64,000 bases of DNA from Panax quinquefolius (taxonomy: Eukaryota > Streptophyta > Magnoliopsida > Apiales > Araliaceae): positions 119,165,363 to 119,229,362 of the forward strand of contig CM035164.1 in NCBI GenBank assembly GCA_020205615.1, read 5' to 3'. The notes below the pieces were generated by a model that saw only the letters and a list, made by a program, of their open reading frames with translations, had not been told where the DNA came from and did no database searches. A program made the position numbers and the translations under genes. Shown piece after piece: positions 58,918 through 64,000 of the stretch; positions within the stretch are counted from its first letter, which is position 1; every line of letters starts with the position of its first letter.

Positions 58918-61250
58918 AATACGACAAAATATAATCTAAGAGTTTTAATAAGAATATTATCATCTAGACAATATCCACACTCAATGGAGTCCTCATTACA
59001 TTTATTGTACTACGGCCATTAATGCACTACGGCCAATGATGACTTTTACCACATTATTTGTAACATTACGGTCATGATTATACCGAATAATTCCCGGTCA
59101 CAATCATACCAAGTCCATCTATGTACTACAGAGCCACAGATGACTTTCAACATATTATAAACATGAGGATGATGACAATGATATAAGAATTAAATAAAAC
59201 AAGTTCAAGGATAAATTTTAAAGATTTATAATTTAATTTATCCGTAAATCGAGAACGTCTAAATTGTCAACATGATCTTTGTTTTGTGGAGTAAAATTCA
59301 AGAATGCTCGGAAGAATATTTCCATGAAAAGATCTTTGGATGAAGCGCAAATATCCGGGATATTCTACTAATTTCATGGAGTATATAAGCCAAAACTTTA
59401 ACCAACCGAGTATAATAGAATATATGAAAGCGCAAATGGATTTTTTTTTCGCCATGCAGTAATCCACGCAGATGATCATTTCCATAATTTACTAAGGAAT
59501 GAATACAAAGGATCATTCACCATGCACGTGGTAGTCCACATAGGCGAGTTATTCAAAATGAATAATAAAGAATGGAATAATAGAAGAATTCACTATGCAT
59601 GCGATAGACCGCACAAACATGTTATTCCAACAGAATAATAAAGAATGGAATAACAAAAAAATTCACTAGGAACGCAATAGACCGCACATACATTTTATTC
59701 TAACAGAATAATAAAGAATGGAATAAAAAAAGAATTCACCAGGCATGTGATAGACCGCACAGACAGGTTATTCCAATAGAATAATAAATAATGGAATAAC
59801 AAAAGAATTCATCATGCATGCGATAGACCGCACAGACAGGTTATTCCAACAGAATAATAAAGAATGGAATAACAACCCTTACGAGTATTGAAAGAAAATA
59901 ACTCTCTTCATGAATACGAAAGAAATAATACCCTTACCTTAGAAGAAACCGGATCTTTGGAATAGTGAGGTAGTTAGATTTTTTTCTTCTTCTTTCTCTC
60001 CATAATTTCTCTCTATAATAATTGCTCTTGTGAGACTTAGTGAATTGGTGAGAATGAAAGAAGAATGAGCTTCTATTTATAGGAAAATATAGTTTCGATA
60101 ATTGCACGTTTTGGGGCTCGAAATATTACAGTATAATACCTACCTCTTTTTCTTCATTTTTAATTTAGTCCAGCAAGTATTATCAAACTTGCACCACCTC
60201 CCATAATAATAAATAATGTGAATTAATAGTTCATTCATTTGACTTAATAGTATAATCATGTGAAAAAACTAATTACAGTATAGTACCTTCATTTATACCT
60301 CCATTTTTAATTTAGTCATGCAAGTATTATCAATCTTGCACCACCTCCCTTAATAGTACATGAATGTGAATCAATAGTACACACATGTGAACAAATAGTT
60401 ATAAGCATATGAAATAATAGTAATTAATTGCTTATTTATCCGATTAATTACCCAATTGGTCAATATAACCTCCAGACATCAATTATTATCGAAATAAATG
60501 TCGATTTCCACTAACACTAATAATCCCAACACAATGGAACTATCAATTTTATTTTTAATCAACACGAACTTATTCATCATTAATATTATAACTCACAATA
60601 TTTAACAATCAGGTCGTTCCCAAGAAAGAGGGGGTTTTCCGATAAGGATTTCTCCTTATTGGCGCGCAATTAGGTGACCAAACCTCTCCTTGACAGAACT
60701 TCTAGACATTGTCAATATTGTAAATAATAATATGAATAACTTTGTCGTCTCAATTATTGATTTAATAATAATAAATATTATGCAGATGATACTGTGACAA
60801 TAATTGAATCAATAATATGAGAGATATGATGCATCAATTACTGTAGCAATACTTGAGTATAACAGAGTGACTTCTCACGTAAGCATCAATAATCAATAAC
60901 GTGTGCTACTATGCAACCACGCGTATTACTATACTTTTACCACCAGGTAGTTCAACAGTTTAACGGTAAAACTTTCGCCGTTATTTTTATAAAAAGATAA
61001 TTATGTCGTTTTCTAACTACGACAATACTTCCTTTTATGGGGTCCACCAATGATTGTCTTGCCGCATTTAATATTCCCTATTAAAAGCGAATATTCACTG
61101 ACCAATCGAATATTATATAACTACTTGATTACTTTGCAAAATTTGTAAATAATACCCACAACTATAATATTATATCAAATCCACACCATAATATTCAAAA
61201 ATATATTTCGAGAAAAATTAATCTTTATTCATAAAAGTTGGGGTCTTACA
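58918..61250 (-). repeat. main part of the Tekay-2 3' LTR
   Basis: Continues the LTR begun at 56039-56138 after solo LTR B. It ends at GGGGTCTTACA (61250) against the polypurine tract. TATTTATAG (about 60070) is the complement of the TATAAATA box. It contains the 73-bp array and the ATCATTGGCCGTAGTGCA-type phrases also seen near 16500 in Tekay-1. Confidence 0.88.
59561..59880 (-). repeat. 73-bp tandem repeat in the Tekay-2 LTR
   Basis: AATAATAAAGAATGGAATAA recurs at 59561, 59634, 59707, 59780 (variant) and 59853, exactly 73 bp apart. Each unit holds GATAGACCGCACA and GTTATTCCAACAG. It occupies the position of the 60-bp repeat in the Tekay-1 LTR (downstream of the TATA box), so it lies in the transcribed leader. 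Confidence 0.9.
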
Positions 61251-61261
61251 ACCTCCCCTTC

Positions 61262-61966
61262 TTATGAAATTTCGTCCTCGAAATTAGGGTGCGTACCTGG
61301 TATGTCGAAGAGGTGAGGATACCTTGACTTCATTTCAGATTCTAACTCCCAGGTCATTTCCTCAACATCGTGGTTTCTCCACAAAACTTTGACTTGAGGT
61401 ATAATCTTGGAGCGTAGAATATGATACTTCTTATCCAAGATTTTAACAGGTACCTCTTCATACGTTAAATGTTTCACTATCTCATTCGGTTCTAATTCAA
61501 TAATGTGGTTCAGGTCTTTCTCATATTTACGTAACATAGATATATGAAAAACGTTATGAACACGAGACACACTTGGCGGTAAGGCGAGTTTATAGGCCAC
61601 AGTTCCCACTCGATCGAGGATTAAAAATGGGCCAATGAATCGAGGATTGATTTTTCCTCTCTTTCCAAATCTCGTAACTCCTTTACATGGAGCAACACGT
61701 AACAACACATGATCTCCAATATTGAATTCCACGTCCTTTCGATGAAGATCAGCATAACTCTTTTGTCGATCTTGTGAGGTTTTTATACGTTGTCGGATCG
61801 TTTGAATCTTTTCCGTAGTCATACATACCAACTCCGGTCCCAACAATGTTGCTTCACCCACCTCATCCCAGCATACTGGAGAATGACACTTTCTTCCATA
61901 CAACGCCTCAAATAGAGCCATGCCAATACTTGCTTGATAACTGTTATTGTAGGAAAACTCTACCAA
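61262..61966 (-). pseudogene. Tekay-2 integrase C-terminus with chromodomain
   Basis: 234 open codons: MVEFSYNNSYQASIGMALFE and YGRKCHSPVCWDEVGE are the end of the catalytic core; NIGDHVLLRVAPCKGV, GPFLILDRVG and SRVHNVFHISMLRKY the GPY/F module; LTYEEVPVKILD, PQVKVLWRNHDVEEMTWELE and SRYPHLFDIPG the chromodomain. Close relative of 20358-20921 in Tekay-1 (most residues identical). It ends 11 bases before the polypurine tract end. The open piece is the best preserved part of this pol. Confidence 0.88.
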
Positions 61967-62600
61967 TGATAAGAACTTGTCCCAACTTCCCTTAAAGTCA
62001 AGGACACAGAGTCTTAATAGATCTTCAAGAGTTTGAAGCGATCCTCTCCATCGCTCCGTCCGTTTGAGGATGATATGCCGAACTAAATCGTAAATCCGTG
62101 CCCATAGCTTTTTGCAAACTAACCCAAAATCTTGAAGTGAATCTTAGGTCTCAATCAGAAACTATGGATACTGTCATACCATGCAATCTTATAATCTCGT
62201 TTATGTACATACTAACAAGACGTTTAAGTGTATAAGTTTCTCGTATTAGTAAGAAATGAGCAGACTTGGTCAATCTATCAACAATGACCCAAATCGCATA
62301 TATGCCTTAAGAAACCTTAGGAATACCGGTAACGAAATACATGGTAATGTGTTCCCACTTCCATTCTGGAATTTCAAGTGGTTGCAATGAACCTTTTAGC
62401 ACTTGATGCTCCGCCTTGACTCGTTGATAAGTTAGACACCTTGAGATAAACTCTGTGATCTCTCTCTTCATATTGCTCCACCAAACTGTATGTCAAAGAT
62501 CACGATACATTTTGGTACTCCCAAGATGAATTAAAAATGGTGTGTTGTGCGCCTCTATCATGATTTTATACTTTAAATCAGGGTTGTTAGGAACACAAAG
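61967..62600 (-). pseudogene. Tekay-2 integrase core, degraded
   Basis: Recognisable motifs in broken frame: CLTCQRVKAEHQ (zinc-binding), EWKWEHITMYFVTG where the catalytic Asp is replaced by Tyr (compare MDFVTG in Tekay-1), VDRLTKSAHFL, and YHPQTDGAMERI carrying the Glu region. At least five stops interrupt it. Confidence 0.8.
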
Positions 62601-64000
62601 TCAGGAGTTGACTCGAAGTATTCCTTCTTCATCGATTCTTGCTTCCGGCATAGCACCTTCTTGCACTTTCTTCCTCATACGCATCAGCTCAAGGTCTGTA
62701 GCTTGAGCAGCTTTAACTTTATCGATTAAAGTCGGTTCTACTCGTATATTCTCCATCATCACATGGGTCCCTAGAGTCTTTAACTCTATCTCCATCCTTT
62801 GTAAGTCATACAAAATTGGCCTTTGTGTTGACAATATCGCACTCGTACCCGCATATGATCTTCTACTCAATGCGTCAGCTACTACATTCTCTTTTCCAAG
62901 ATGGTATTGAATGGTATGATTGTAATCTTTCAATAGCTCAAGCCATCATCTTTGCCGCGTGTTGAGTTCTTTTTGAGTGAAAAAATATTTGAGGCTTTTA
63001 TGATCCGTATAGATCTCCACCTTCTCTCCATACAGGTAATGCCTCCAAATCTTAAGCGCAAAAACGACAGTTGCTAACTCTAGATCATGAGTAGGATAAT
63101 TCCTCTCATATTCATTGAGTTATCATGAGGCATAGGCTATGACTTTTCCATGTTGCATGTGAACACATCCTAACCCTTTGCCTGAAGCATCACTGTAGAT
63201 GACAAATTCCTCCGAGCCAAATGGTATTGTCAGAACAAATGCTAAAATAAGCCTCCTCTTGAGTTCTTGAAAACCCTTCTCACATTCCTCGCTCCAACCG
63301 AACTTTGTATCTTTTCGATTCAGCTGAGCTAATGGAGTAGAGATTCGAGAAAACCCTTCTACGAATCTCCGATAATAACCAGCTAAGCCGAGAAAGCTAC
63401 GTACTTCGATCACTGATTTAGGTTGCTCCCAGCTTTGAATAGCTTCAATCTTTGCCGGGTCAATAGATATTCCATGATTTGATACTACGTGCCCAAGGAA
63501 TGCTACTTCCTCAAACCAGAACTCGCATTTCTTCAACTTGGCATAAATCATATTTTCACGAAGCTTTTGGAGTATCAGCCTCAAGTGTTGCTCATGATCT
63601 TCACGGCTTTTGGAATATATGAGGATGTCATCAATAAAGACGACAACAAAGTGATCCAAATATTCCTTGAATACTCGGTTCATCTTATCCATGAAGGCAG
63701 CAGGAGCATTAGTCAATCCAAAAGACATGACTAGGAATTCGTAATTCCCGTACCGAGTTCTGAAATCCGTCTTTAGAATGTCATCGATTCTAATCTTTAA
63801 CTAATGATATCCGGAACGAAGATCGATTTTTGAAAAGAATTTGGCAACTTGCAACTGGTCAAACAGGTCATCAATGTGAGGCAACGGATACCTATTTTTG
63901 ATGGTGACATGATTCAACTCCCGATAATCAATACAAAGTCGCATACTTCCATCTTTCTTCTTCACGAATAGAAAAGGAGCACCCCAAGGAGACGTACTAG
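62601..64000 (-). pseudogene. Tekay-2 reverse transcriptase and RNase H (continues off the right edge)
   Basis: RT fingers and palm begin at the edge: [18 protein letters not shown] and KIDLRSGYH, where a stop near 63800 falls just after; then [17 protein letters not shown] and the FIDDILIYS catalytic box (63728-63123). RNase H starts [12 protein letters not shown], is cut by a stop at 63123, and continues in pieces ([17 protein letters not shown]) to 62601-62933 with HTIQYHLGKENVVADALSRR. The region missing from Tekay-1 is present here. Confidence 0.88.

Larger units (their letters stand above)
56039..64000 (-). mobile_element. Tekay-type chromovirus Tekay-2 (right end outside window)
   Basis: The minus-strand element has its 3' LTR at the left: 56039-56138 plus 58918-61250, interrupted by solo LTR B. 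The polypurine tract AAGGGGAGGT lies at 61251-61262, then integrase/chromodomain, integrase core, RNase H and RT run to the window edge. LTR ends TGTGACGCCTCC and GGGGTCTTACA match Tekay-1. CTTTT (56034-56038) is the left target site. Unlike Tekay-1 it keeps the RT core, but it has many stops. Confidence 0.9.

Overview
The window is nuclear DNA from a flowering plant, most likely a eudicot. It is AT-rich, and almost everything recognisable in it is a transposable element: Tat-lineage and Tekay-lineage Ty3/gypsy retrotransposons, a CACTA DNA transposon, hAT elements, MITEs and a SINE-like sequence. I see no intact host gene, rRNA, tRNA or CRISPR array. The species cannot be read from the sequence.

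Layout. 1-7667: a minus-strand Tat-lineage retrotransposon (Tat-1), cut by the window start, with a degraded gag-pol, a second RNase H, 104-bp tandem repeats in its 3' region, and the tail of an oppositely oriented gene at 1-231. 7668-11237: AT-rich spacer with a foldback MITE and a hAT-type MITE. 11238-26584: a second, plus-strand Tat element (Tat-2). It has lost most of pol, carries an in-frame 29-codon minisatellite in gag and a three-exon antisense gene before its 3' LTR, and is split by a complete Tekay-type chromovirus (Tekay-1, 14592-23467, target duplication GGAGA). 27604-37563: an almost 10-kb CACTA transposon (target duplication TTT) with a decayed TNP2-type transposase gene and a second ORF, and a 167-bp tandem array lying in a probable intron. 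37608-37722: a SINE-like sequence.

38549-43720: a gypsy-type LTR interrupted by a 3.2-kb hAT element with a perfect 8-bp target duplication; the hAT carries two exons of a receptor-like kinase gene, which is gene capture. 44.0-51.6 kb: a graveyard of retroelement pieces (coiled-coil ORF, LTR remnants, a minus-strand gag, a copia LTR). 51728-54281: a solo LTR with target duplication GATTG. 56039-64000: a minus-strand Tekay element (Tekay-2) running off the right end; its LTR is split by another solo LTR (56139-58912, target duplication TGTAA).

The genes do not form a host pathway. They are retrotransposon polyproteins (gag, protease, RT, RNase H, integrase) and CACTA proteins, nearly all broken by stops, frameshifts or deletions. 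The main value of the window is its insertion stratigraphy, the captured kinase exons, the antisense retrotransposon gene, and several tandem arrays born inside transposons.
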